Shown one piece after another: positions 26,236 through 33,133 of a DNA stretch of 64,000 nucleotides; positions within the stretch are counted from its first letter, which is position 1, and each line of letters begins with the position of its first letter. This DNA comes from Micromonospora endolithica (GTDB taxonomy: Bacteria; Actinomycetota; Actinomycetes; Mycobacteriales; Micromonosporaceae): NCBI RefSeq assembly GCF_003626595.1, contig NZ_RBAK01000013.1, positions 119,947 to 183,946 of the forward strand. Reading direction: 5' to 3'. The translations under genes and the position numbers were made by a program. Below the pieces are notes generated by a model. It was given only the letters and a program-made list of their open reading frames with translations, made no database searches and had not been told where the DNA came from.

Positions 26236-26277
26236 GCACTCTGGTCGCCGCCCCGGTGCGGGCGACGACCAGAGTGC
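26236..26277 (-). terminator. Hairpin (probable attenuator) after the 34-residue peptide gene
   Basis: GCACTCTGGTCG (26236-26247) pairs with the complementary CGACCAGAGTGC (26266-26277), and CGCCC/GGGCG extends the stem inwards. It begins 11 nt downstream of the peptide stop on the minus strand, and about 140 nt before the ThiF-like start. This layout commonly lets a precursor gene be transcribed much more than its processing genes. Confidence 0.7.
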
Positions 26278-26288
26278 CGGGGCCCTGG

Positions 26289-26393
26289 TCAGGCGCCGTT
26301 GCCCTCGCGGATGACCGTCGTCTCCAGCTTCTCCAGCTTGCGGACCTTCAGCGAGAGCTTCTTGCCGGTCTGCTCGACCTTTGCCTTCTCCAT
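26289..26393 (-). CDS. 34-residue candidate RiPP precursor peptide
   Basis: The ATG at 26393 has a near-perfect GAGGAGG ribosome-binding site 7-8 nt upstream, the strongest in this region, which argues for a real and highly translated gene. The peptide starts MEKAKVEQTGKKLSL, has a charged amphipathic middle (KVRKLEKLETT) and ends VIREGNGA. It contains no Cys, one Ser (14), three Thr (9, 26, 27), two or more Glu and a single Asn (32). The lack of Cys rules out thiazole and lanthionine chemistry. The amphipathic part looks like a leader, and the last eight to ten residues could be the core. I do not recognise the family. It is first in the ThiF-M50 gene set. Confidence 0.75.
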   Translation of the reverse strand: MEKAKVEQTGKKLSLKVRKLEKLETTVIREGNGA

Positions 26394-26477
26394 GTGCTGC
26401 CTCCTCGGATGGCATGGCTTCCGGTCACCCGGATGTGATCCCCACCCTGTCGCCCGCCGGCATCGTCCCGTCACAAC

Positions 26478-26488
26478 TTGATCATCAA
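26478..26488. promoter_or_regulatory. TTGAT-C-ATCAA dyad in the divergent promoter region
   Basis: A perfect 5-bp dyad around one base, in an AT-richer patch 85-95 nt upstream of the peptide ATG and about 95 nt upstream of the divergent gene. It may be an operator or part of the peptide promoter. The rest of the 188-bp gap holds the 22-bp palindrome and the -10 box listed separately. Confidence 0.3.
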
Positions 26489-26538
26489 TCTCTCCCGGGG
26501 ACCCGACAGTGGGCCGTCGCGGCGACTGCGCCGGTCGA

Positions 26539-26560
26539 CGTGTCGGCGGCCGCCGACACG
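26539..26560. promoter_or_regulatory. Perfect 22-bp palindrome upstream of the PEP mutase family gene
   Basis: Half-site CGTGTCGGCGG (26539-26549) followed by its exact reverse complement (26550-26560), no spacer. It ends 9 nt before the TACCGT -10 box and so covers the -35 region of the gene starting at 26582. Position and symmetry are those of a repressor operator. Confidence 0.55.
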
Positions 26561-26569
26561 ATCCGGTCC

Positions 26570-26575
26570 TACCGT
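26570..26575 (+). promoter_or_regulatory. -10 box of a leaderless gene
   Basis: TACCGT, 6 nt before the GTG at 26582, with no ribosome-binding site. Confidence 0.5.
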
Positions 26576-26581
26576 CGGGCG

Positions 26582-27421
26582 GTGACCCCTGATGTCCGTA
26601 CTCCGCCCACGTTCGCCCGGGCCGACCGCCGCGCGGCCTTCCACGCCCTGCACCACGGCGACCGGCCGCTGCTGCTGCCCAACGCCTGGGATCACGCGAG
26701 CGCCGCCGCGTTCGCCGCCCGTGGCCACCCGGCGGTCGGTACGACCAGCCTCGGCGTCGCCGCGGCGGCCGGGCTGCCCGACGCGGCCGGTGTGCTGCGC
26801 GCGGCGAACCTCCGGCTGGCCCGGCTGCTGCGACCGCTGCCGGTGCTGCTCACCGTCGACGTGGAGGGTGGCTGCTCCGACGATCCGGCAGAGGTCGCCG
26901 ACCTGGTCGCCGAACTGGCCGACCTGGGCGTGGTCGGGGTGAACGTCGAGGACGGGCGGCCCGACGGCACGTTGGCCCCGGTGGCGGTGACGGCGGCGAA
27001 GGTCGCCTCGGTCCGCGCGGCGGTGCCGGGGCTGTTCGTCAACGCGCGTACCGACGCGTGGTGGCTCGGCACCTCGGACCCGTTGCCGGAGGCGCTGCGC
27101 CGGGCGCGTGCGTACGCCGACGCGGGGGCGGACGGCGTCTTCGTTCCCGGCGCGCCCGACGCGACCGCCGTCGCCGCCGTGGTGGACGCGGTCGCCGTGC
27201 CGGTGAACGTGCTGCACCGGCCCGGTGGGCTCACCCTGCCCGAGCTGGCGGGCCTCGGCGTGGCGCGGGTGAGCACCGGTTCGCTGCTCTACCGGGCCGC
27301 GCTCGGCGCCGCCCTGGCGGCCCTCGACGCCGCCGCCGGCTCGCCGCGCGCGGACGTCGATCCCCCCTCGTACGCCGAGGTGCAGGCCCTGAGCGCGCCG
27401 CCCGGATCGCCGGCACGCTGA
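26582..27421 (+). CDS. Isocitrate lyase / phosphoenolpyruvate mutase family enzyme
   Basis: 279 residues from the GTG at 26582. The alpha/beta-barrel pattern of the PEP mutase/isocitrate lyase superfamily is clear: LLLPNAWDHASAAAFAARGHPAVGTTSLGVAAAAG, the metal-binding LTVDVEGG, GVVGVNVEDG, LFVNARTDAWW and ADGVFVPGAPD. The Cys of the isocitrate-lyase KKCGH motif is absent, as in the small PEP-phosphonomutase-like branch, whose members cleave or rearrange C-C or C-P bonds in oxaloacetate-, methylisocitrate- or phosphonopyruvate-like acids. The reaction here is not predictable. Probably leaderless, and possibly controlled at the 22-bp palindrome. It points away from the peptide locus, so a link is uncertain. 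Confidence 0.85.
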   Translation: MTPDVRTPPTFARADRRAAFHALHHGDRPLLLPNAWDHASAAAFAARGHPAVGTTSLGVAAAAGLPDAAGVLRAANLRLARLLRPLPVLLTVDVEGGCSDDPAEVADLVAELADLGVVGVNVEDGRPDGTLAPVAVTAAKVASVRAAVPGLFVNARTDAWWLGTSDPLPEALRRARAYADAGADGVFVPGAPDATAVAAVVDAVAVPVNVLHRPGGLTLPELAGLGVARVSTGSLLYRAALGAALAALDAAAGSPRADVDPPSYAEVQALSAPPGSPAR

Positions 27422-27542
27422 CACCTCGCGCGCCATTCGGGGGAGATAGGAGGATTGTTCGGACTCATCCCGGCTCGCGTGTTTACCGTGTCGACAGGGC
27501 GATGCACACCGTGACGTCGTGACGGGAGAGAGGACCCGAGCC

Positions 27543-28508
27543 ATGCGAGTGCCCAGTCGAAGCCCGGGACAACCGGGTCCTGGTATCTCCCCGGCGGCGC
27601 CGGCCCGGCGCCGTGCGCCGTCCGCCCTGCCCCGCCGGTCCGCGACCCCCGCGCCGGACCTGGACGCCTACCGGGCCGCCGTGGCCGACCTGCTCGTCGA
27701 GGTCGGCGCCCTGGCCGGAGCGCCCGGCCCGGTGGCCCGGCAGATGCTGGTCGACGCCCGGCTGCGCGACCCGGCGATCGCCGCCGTCCTGGACGCCACC
27801 CCGCAGGGGCTCGTCGGCGCCCGGGAGACCCTGTTGCTGGAGATGGCCCGCTACCAACCCAACGCGCGCAGCTCGGCGGCCGACCTCACCGCGCTGGTCC
27901 GGATCTACCTGCTCTCCCGCATCGACGTGATGTGGTGGCGGGACACGCCCACCTTCCGCACCGACGACCAGGTACACGCCAGCTCGGACCTGGTCGACCT
28001 GGAGTGGCTGCGCCGCCGCGACCTGCTGCGCTTCCGGTACACCGAACAGCCGACAACCGTGCTCGGGCGCGGCCTGCGGGCGGTGCACCGCCGGCTGCGT
28101 CCCGACGCCACCCCCCGCACCGCCGGCCTGCTGTTCCGCCGGACCCGCCGGGAGGTGGTGGCGCTGCTCAACGACATCGCCCGGGAGTTCGCCGCGGCCA
28201 CCCCGCCGGCCACCCCGCCGCTCTGGGTGACCAGCCTGGTCCGCAGCGCCGAGCACCAGCACCGGCTGCGCCGTCTCGGGTACGCGGCGATGGTCCCCAG
28301 CGGACACTGCCTGGGCTGGGCGGTGGACGTGGAGATGGCGTGGTTCACCCGGTTCGGCGTCGGCGACACCCTCGCCGAGTTGCTGCTGGCCCGCCAGCGG
28401 GCGGGCGAGGTCAACGTCGTCGACGAGGGCCAGGCGTGGCACCTCTGCGTCGCGCCGGGCGCCCGCCGGCGGCTGCGGCGCGCGTACGAAGCCGAGATGG
28501 GGGTCTGA
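27543..28508 (+). CDS. M15/LAS-peptidase-like protein (DUF5715-like) upstream of asnB
   Basis: 321 residues from the ATG at 27543, with GGAGAGAGG upstream. The first 40 residues are Pro/Arg/Ser-rich. The C-terminal third carries LVRSAEHQHRLRRLGYAAMVPSGH, then CLGWAVDVEM, and later GQAWHLCV. The pattern S-x-H-x(3)-G-x-A-x-D .. WH is that of zinc D-Ala-D-Ala peptidases of the LAS fold (VanY/M15), with His, Asp and His as likely ligands. There is no obvious signal peptide, which is unusual for a cell-wall peptidase. It ends 4 nt before asnB. DUF5715-like assignment is from memory of this gene pair in actinomycetes. Confidence 0.7.
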   Translation: MRVPSRSPGQPGPGISPAAPARRRAPSALPRRSATPAPDLDAYRAAVADLLVEVGALAGAPGPVARQMLVDARLRDPAIAAVLDATPQGLVGARETLLLEMARYQPNARSSAADLTALVRIYLLSRIDVMWWRDTPTFRTDDQVHASSDLVDLEWLRRRDLLRFRYTEQPTTVLGRGLRAVHRRLRPDATPRTAGLLFRRTRREVVALLNDIAREFAAATPPATPPLWVTSLVRSAEHQHRLRRLGYAAMVPSGHCLGWAVDVEMAWFTRFGVGDTLAELLLARQRAGEVNVVDEGQAWHLCVAPGARRRLRRAYEAEMGV

Positions 28509-28512
28509 GCAC

Positions 28513-30099
28513 ATGTGCGGCATCGCCGTGAGCCTCGGCCCGGAGGCCGACCCGGTGGTCTTCCGGCGGATGCTCGCCACCCTCTCCCCGCGCGGCGAGG
28601 TGACCGAGACCCGGTACGAGAACGGCCTGCTCGCCGGCGTACGCCGGCTTCCGGTGGTGGACCGCGACCGCGCGGTGCAGCCCTGGGTCTCCGCCGACGA
28701 ACGCTGGTTGCTCTGCTACAACGGCGAGGTCTTCAACCACCACGAGCTGCGGGCGGAGCTGACCCGGCTCGGGCACCGCTTCCGCACCGTCAGCGACACC
28801 GAGGTGGTGCTCGCCGCCTACCTGCGGTGGGGCGAGGACATGGTCACCCGGCTACGCGGCGAGTACGCGTTCGCGGTGGTGGAGCGGGCCACCGGCCGGG
28901 CCTACCTGGTCCGCGACCCGCTCGGCGTCAAGCCGCTGTACTGGGCCCGCACGCCCGGCTGCCTGCACCTGGCCAGTGAGGTCAAGGCGCTGGTGGGCTA
29001 CGGCGCGCCGGTCGCCGAGGTGCCGCCGGGGCACCACGGCTGGGCCGAGGCGGACGGGCCGGTCCGGCTGCGCCCGTACGTCGACCTGCTCACCCTCGGC
29101 GCGGGGCTGCCGGTGGTGGACGACCCGGACGAGGCCGCCCTGCTCGTCCGTGCCGCCCTCACCGACAGCATCCGGATGCGGGTGGACACCGACCTGACCG
29201 TCGGTGTGGTGCTCTCCGGCGGTCTGGACAGCTCCCTGGCGATGCTGCACGTCAGCGAGATGCACCCGGACTGCGTCGCGGTCACCGTCGGGGTGCCGGA
29301 CAGCCCGGACGTCGCCTACGCGCGGCGGCTGGCCCGGGACCTCGGCGTGCCGCACGAGGTGGTGGAGCTGCGCCCGCGCGACATCCGGCTGGCCGACGTC
29401 CGGGAGGCCATCCGGATCTCCGAGCTGACCGAGTACGGCGACATCATCAACGCGGTGGTCTCGGTGCCGATCTTCCGCCGGCTGCGCGAGCTGGGCGTCA
29501 GGGTGGTGCTCACCGGGGACGGCTCGGACGAGCTGTTCGGCGGCTACCCGATGTATCACCAGGTCGGCCCGGAGGCGTCCCGCCGGCTGTTCCTGCACCG
29601 GATCCGCAACCTGTGCCGCACCGAGTTGCAGCGGGTCGACCGGGCCAGCATGGCGTACGGGGTGGAGGCCCGGGTGCCGTTCCTCGACCTCAGCGTGGTG
29701 GAGCTGGCGATGCGGTTGCCGATCGGGCTCAAGATGCGCGCCGGTCAGGAGAAGTGGATCGTGCGGCACGCCTTCGCCGACGTGCTCCCTTCCTACGTGC
29801 GACGCCGGCCGAAGAACCCGATGTCGTACTCCTCCGGGCTGCACGAGCGGGCCCGGCTCTACAAGCCGCTGTTCGCCCGGCTGCACCGCTCCTTCGGCTA
29901 CGACCTGCTGGAACCGGTGCGCCGGGACTTCGACACCGTGCTCACCCGCTGCGGCAACGACCTGGACGCCGCGCTGGCCGCCGGCCGGGCCCGACCGGAC
30001 TACACCGTGCTGGAGCACGCCCGGGACCTGGTCGGCGCGGCGAAGTGGAACGCCGCCCCGGTGGTCCGCCGCCTGGTCACCCCGCGCCGCACCCCGTAA
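28513..30099 (+). CDS. asnB: Asparagine synthetase (glutamine-hydrolysing), AsnB type
   Basis: 528 residues. Cys2 after the initiator Met (MCGIAVSLG) is the N-terminal nucleophile of the class II glutamine amidotransferase domain, with YNGEVFNHHELRAEL and the SDTEVVLAAY loop. The synthetase domain has the ATP pyrophosphatase loop SGGLDSS at about 235-241, GDGSDELFGGY and EARVPFLD. The enzyme makes asparagine, or amidates another acid, from glutamine and ATP. At 528 residues it is shorter than E. coli AsnB by about 25, within the family range. It follows the LAS-like gene after 4 nt, a coupled pair. Its 3' end overlaps the convergent regulator by 23 bp. Confidence 0.93.
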   Translation: MCGIAVSLGPEADPVVFRRMLATLSPRGEVTETRYENGLLAGVRRLPVVDRDRAVQPWVSADERWLLCYNGEVFNHHELRAELTRLGHRFRTVSDTEVVLAAYLRWGEDMVTRLRGEYAFAVVERATGRAYLVRDPLGVKPLYWARTPGCLHLASEVKALVGYGAPVAEVPPGHHGWAEADGPVRLRPYVDLLTLGAGLPVVDDPDEAALLVRAALTDSIRMRVDTDLTVGVVLSGGLDSSLAMLHVSEMHPDCVAVTVGVPDSPDVAYARRLARDLGVPHEVVELRPRDIRLADVREAIRISELTEYGDIINAVVSVPIFRRLRELGVRVVLTGDGSDELFGGYPMYHQVGPEASRRLFLHRIRNLCRTELQRVDRASMAYGVEARVPFLDLSVVELAMRLPIGLKMRAGQEKWIVRHAFADVLPSYVRRRPKNPMSYSSGLHERARLYKPLFARLHRSFGYDLLEPVRRDFDTVLTRCGNDLDAALAAGRARPDYTVLEHARDLVGAAKWNAAPVVRRLVTPRRTP

Positions 30100-30439
30100 C
30101 CCCGTCGCGCCGGTCGGGGGCGGTGGCGGCGTGGATGCGGGCGACGAGCTGTTCCAGGGCGCTCACCTCGGCGCGCAGCGCGGCGCGGCCGGCCCGGGTC
30201 AGTTTGAGCCAGGTGCACGGTCGGCGACCCTCGTAGCCCTTGGTCACCTGGAGCAGTCCGGCGTCCTCCAGGATCCGCAGGTGCCGGTTGAGGTTGCCGT
30301 CGGTGAGGCCCAGCTCGTCGCGGAGCGTGGCGAACCGGCACTCGGGGATCTCACTGAGCACGGTGAGGATGCCGAGGCGTACCCGCTGGTGCACCACGTC
30401 GTCCAGCGCGGTGGCCGGGTGTGGCGGCGGGTCGGTCAT
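30077..30439 (-). CDS. Winged-helix transcriptional regulator (HTH_34/MarR-like)
   Basis: 120 residues from the ATG at 30439, whose ATGA overlaps the stop of the upstream membrane-protein gene. The winged helix reads RVRLGILTVLSEIPECRFATLRDELGLTDGNLNRHLRILEDAGLLQVTKGYEGRRPCTWLKLT in consecutive segments, a short single-domain regulator. Proteins of this kind are usually encoded beside a small membrane partner, as here, and autoregulate through a palindrome in front of the operon. The 3' end overlaps asnB by 23 bp on the opposite strand. Confidence 0.87.
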   Translation of the reverse strand: MTDPPPHPATALDDVVHQRVRLGILTVLSEIPECRFATLRDELGLTDGNLNRHLRILEDAGLLQVTKGYEGRRPCTWLKLTRAGRAALRAEVSALEQLVARIHAATAPDRRDGVTGCGAG

Positions 30440-31164
30440 GCCCCGGGCCGGCGGGTCGACACCAGGCGGGCGGCGGCGACGGCGAGCAGCGGCAGTGCCA
30501 TCAGGACAAGGTAGTGGCCCGGCCGCCAGGCCAACTGACCCGGAGCCGGTCCACCGCCGATCAACCAGCCGGGTACCGTGCCGAGCGGGAAGACGGTGCA
30601 CAGCCACGCGCTCAGCGCCACGATCCAGACCCCGGCGACCACCAGACCCCGGCTGCGTTCCACCCAGCCCAGCGCGACGGCCATCGCGGCCGGCGCCAGC
30701 AACGGGGTCAGCAGGCCGGGCCAGAAGGGACCCTCGATCAGGACGAGGGTGTCCGGTGGCGGCGAGGTGGGCACGGCGGCGATGACCGCGAGCAGGAGCA
30801 GCACCCCCAGCCCGGTGGCGGCGAACGCCGGCCACGGCGTCCGCACCCCGAGTCGGCGCGCCCGGCGCCGGTACCACCAGGCGCTGCCGGCGAGCAGCAG
30901 CGGAACGCCGAGGAACCAGAACAGGTACGACGCGACGGGGGAGCGCTGCTGGTCGGGCAGCCCGGCCCAGTAGGGGTGCTCACCCTCAATGGCGTAGAGC
31001 TGGCCGAACGGTGCCTGGTAGAGGGCGGAGCTGGCCAGCAGCAGCACCGCGATGCCGAGCGCGGGCAGCCAGGCGCCGCCCCGGGCGCGGCGGGCGCTGC
31101 GGTCGCGGAGCCGGTCGAGCTGGGCGAGGGTCCGTTCGGCCTCGGTGGTGCGGTCCGGTTCCAT
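30436..31164 (-). CDS. Membrane protein paired with the winged-helix regulator
   Basis: 242 residues from the ATG at 31164, which has GGGAG 7 nt upstream. It starts with a charged helix (EPDRTTEAERTLAQLDRLRDRSARRARGG in two turns). Then come about six membrane spans: WLPALGIAVLLLASSALY, SPVASYLFWFLGVPLLLAGSAWWY, FAATGLGVLLLLAVIAAV, LAPAAMAVALGW, VAGVWIVALSAWLCTVFPLG and YLVLMALPLLAVAAARLV. No transport or enzymatic motif is visible. Co-transcribed with the regulator; the two probably respond to one membrane or small-molecule signal. Confidence 0.75.
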   Translation of the reverse strand: MEPDRTTEAERTLAQLDRLRDRSARRARGGAWLPALGIAVLLLASSALYQAPFGQLYAIEGEHPYWAGLPDQQRSPVASYLFWFLGVPLLLAGSAWWYRRRARRLGVRTPWPAFAATGLGVLLLLAVIAAVPTSPPPDTLVLIEGPFWPGLLTPLLAPAAMAVALGWVERSRGLVVAGVWIVALSAWLCTVFPLGTVPGWLIGGGPAPGQLAWRPGHYLVLMALPLLAVAAARLVSTRRPGA

Positions 31165-31193
31165 CGGCAGCTCCCGACTCTGAAACAACGAGT

Positions 31194-31210
31194 ACTTTGC
31201 AATGCAGAGC
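31194..31210 (-). promoter_or_regulatory. Imperfect palindrome, probable autoregulatory operator
   Basis: ACTTTGCA (31194-31201), A, TGCAGAGC (31203-31210): the right arm matches the ideal inverse (TGCAAAGT) at 6 of 8 bases. It lies 30-46 nt upstream of the membrane-protein ATG, in the promoter position for the regulator operon, and is AT-rich against its surroundings. Confidence 0.45.
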
Positions 31211-31248
31211 CTAGGCGTCCGGCGGGCGCTCCACAAGGGTCCGGCGGA

Positions 31249-31287
31249 CCGGGGCGGGGGCATGCCGCAGGGCAGCTCCCGCCCCGG
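31249..31287 (-). terminator. Terminator of the DinB/MDMPI-type gene
   Basis: CCGGGGCGGG (31249-31258) with CCCGCCCCGG (31278-31287), a perfect 10-bp stem with a 19-nt loop, 28 nt after the stop on the minus strand. Confidence 0.6.
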
Positions 31288-31314
31288 CCCGCGCGGTGGC
31301 GGCGGCTCGCGGTC

Positions 31315-31935
31315 TCAGTGGGTGAAGCGCCCGGCGCGCCGGCCGTCCAGCCGGCCCGCCGGCAACCGGCGTCCGCACAGCACGAGCAGCAGGTCCTGCG
31401 CCGACCCCCGGACCGGGTCGCCGGTGCCGTACGACCAGTCGAGATCGGTCGCGCGCAACTCGACGCCGGTCAGGTCGGTGCCGAAGAACGCGAGGTTCCT
31501 CGGCCGCATCCCGGCCAGGACCAGGGCGACCCGTTCGGGGGGAACCCGCCGGTCCAGTCCGAGGCCCACGGTGATGTCGAGTCCGTGGATCACGTCGTGC
31601 GCGAGGGCACCGTGCGGACCGCCGCCCGGTGGCGTCCACGGATGCGTGGCGTTGTCCCGCAGTGCGGCGAGCAACTGTGCGGATGTCAACGCGGCCGCGT
31701 CCCGGCGCGCGCTCCGGTCCGCCATCCGGTTGACGTCGCCCCGGGCCTTCACCAGGTCGAGAACCGTCCGCGCCAGGGATGCCCGGAACGGCAGGGTGGT
31801 GTGGGCGACGACCTCCCGTACCCGCCAGCCGTCGCACAGGGTGGGCGCGTCCCACTGCCCCGGTCGCAGGCCGGCGAGCACGTCGGCCTGCTCGCGGCGT
31901 TCGGCGGCCACCGCCGCCCGTACGTCCTCGGTCAT
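31315..31935 (-). CDS. Maleylpyruvate isomerase / DinB-fold family protein, mycothiol-associated
   Basis: 206 residues from the ATG at 31935, preceded by an AGGAGGAA ribosome-binding site. The N-terminal four-helix MDMPI domain shows RPGQWDAPTLCDGWRVREVVAHTTLPF, with the conserved T-x-CxGW-x-V-x-(D/E)-x-x-x-H motif, and a later ALAHDVIHGLDIT carries the second metal-binding His cluster. The C-terminal part (DLDWSYGTGDPVRGSAQDLLLVLCGRRL) is the usual sterol-carrier-like tail. Such proteins use mycothiol or metal chemistry; the substrate is unknown. Divergent from the ECF sigma gene, 105 bp apart. Confidence 0.85.
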   Translation of the reverse strand: MTEDVRAAVAAERREQADVLAGLRPGQWDAPTLCDGWRVREVVAHTTLPFRASLARTVLDLVKARGDVNRMADRSARRDAAALTSAQLLAALRDNATHPWTPPGGGPHGALAHDVIHGLDITVGLGLDRRVPPERVALVLAGMRPRNLAFFGTDLTGVELRATDLDWSYGTGDPVRGSAQDLLLVLCGRRLPAGRLDGRRAGRFTH

Positions 31936-32028
31936 GTTCGTTCCTCCTGCCGGTGGGCGCGGCGTCTCCGCGCTCCCGGAGGGGATACGAGCCGGCGGCG
32001 GCGAACCCATCGGTCCACCGGCGGTGCG

Positions 32029-32034
32029 TATGGT
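32029..32034 (+). promoter_or_regulatory. -10 box of a leaderless gene
   Basis: TATGGT, 6 nt before the GTG at 32041. Confidence 0.5.
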
Positions 32035-32040
32035 CGGGCG

Positions 32041-33030
32041 GTGACCGCGACGTCGACCGACGAGGCAGCCTCCCGACTGGAGCCGTTCCGGATCGAGCTG
32101 ACCGGCTACTGCTACCGCATGCTCGGCTCGGGCTTCGAGGCCGAGGACGCGGTCCAGGAGACGCTGCTGCGGGCGTGGCGGTCGTACGACCGCTACGACG
32201 CGGGCCGGGCGTCGTTGCGCACCTGGCTGTACCGGATCGCGACGAACGTCTGCCTGGACCTGCTCCGCGGCGCCCGGCGTCGGGCCCTGCCGGTGGACCT
32301 CGGCGCACCGGCGTTCGCCGGCCCGGGGCTCGGCGAACCGGCGTCGGAGCGGGTCTTCGTCCAGCCGGTACCCGAGTCGCTGGTGCTGCCCACCGCCGTC
32401 GACCCGGCGGAGCAGGCGATCCGGCGGGAGACGATCCGCCTCGCGTTCGTCGCGGCCCTGCAGCACCTGCCACCCCGGCAGCGGGCGGTGCTGATCCTGC
32501 GCGACGTGCTCTGCTGGAGCACCGAGGAGGTGGCCGACCTGCTGGACACGAGCGTCCCGGCGGTCACCAGTGTCCTGCAACGCGCCCGGTCCACCCTCCG
32601 GGCGGTGGACGTCCCGGCCGGCGAACCGTGGCGGCCGTCCGACCCGGCCCAGCGCGACCTGCTCGCGCGCTACTGCGCGGCGTTCGAGCGGCACGACGTG
32701 GCCGCCCTGGTGGCCCTGCTGCACGAGGACGCGACGATGTCGATGCCGCCGATGCGGTGGTGGATCCGCGGCCGGGACCGGATCCGGGCGGCGCTGTCGG
32801 CGCCCGACGCCCCCTGCGCCGGCGCGCGGCTGGTGCCGGTGGCCGCCAACGGGACTCCGGCGTTCTGGCAGACCCGACCCGGCCCGGACGGCGTGCACCT
32901 CCCGTTCGGGCTGGTCGTCCTGGACCTGCACGACGGCCTGGTCACCGGCATCACCACCCACCTCGACGTGGATCGGCTCGTCGCGCTCTTCACCCCGGTG
33001 GTCCTGGACGGATCCGCGGCGCGGACCTGA
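32041..33030 (+). CDS. ECF RNA polymerase sigma factor with C-terminal SnoaL-like domain (SigG/SigJ-like)
   Basis: 329 residues. Region 2 (about 15-82) includes YRMLGSGFEAEDAVQETLLRAWRSYDRYD and LRTWLYRIATNVCLDLLRGARRR. Region 4 (about 140-190) includes LQHLPPRQRAVLILRDVLCWSTEEVADLLDTSVPAVTSVLQRARSTL. The remaining 130 residues (RYCAAFERHDVAALVALLHEDATMSMPPMRWWIRGRDRI in two parts) form a SnoaL/NTF2-like domain, as in ECF groups that lack a classical anti-sigma factor and use the tail for self-control. No anti-sigma gene is adjacent. Probably leaderless. Divergent from the DinB-type gene. Confidence 0.92.
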   Translation: MTATSTDEAASRLEPFRIELTGYCYRMLGSGFEAEDAVQETLLRAWRSYDRYDAGRASLRTWLYRIATNVCLDLLRGARRRALPVDLGAPAFAGPGLGEPASERVFVQPVPESLVLPTAVDPAEQAIRRETIRLAFVAALQHLPPRQRAVLILRDVLCWSTEEVADLLDTSVPAVTSVLQRARSTLRAVDVPAGEPWRPSDPAQRDLLARYCAAFERHDVAALVALLHEDATMSMPPMRWWIRGRDRIRAALSAPDAPCAGARLVPVAANGTPAFWQTRPGPDGVHLPFGLVVLDLHDGLVTGITTHLDVDRLVALFTPVVLDGSAART

Positions 33031-33082
33031 CCCGACGCCGCCGCGGCACGGCCGCCGCGACCCGGTCGTGGTCCGGACGCGA

Positions 33083-33118
33083 CCGGACCCGGCCCCCGCG
33101 GGCGGGGACCGGGTCCGG
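33083..33118. terminator. Bidirectional terminator between convergent genes
   Basis: CCGGACCCGG (33083-33092) with CCGGGTCCGG (33109-33118), a perfect 10-bp stem with further pairing of CCCCGC/GCGGGG in the loop. Confidence 0.7.
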
Positions 33119-33133
33119 TGTGGTGCGACGGCG

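Noticed and set aside
20372..26393. Horizontal acquisition of the peptide locus
   Set aside because: No integrase, IS, attachment repeat or clear drop in GC at the edges; codon use looks like that of neighbours.
24983..26393. Reading the ThiF-like gene and the 34-residue peptide as a ubiquitin-like conjugation system
   Set aside because: The peptide ends GNGA but is too short for a beta-grasp fold and there is no E2-like or JAB-type gene; the PqqD-like partner favours peptide maturation.
28513..30099. N-acetylglutaminylglutamine amide (osmolyte) locus based on the asnB-like gene
   Set aside because: The partner GNAT/ligase gene is absent, and the protein has ordinary AsnB length and motifs.
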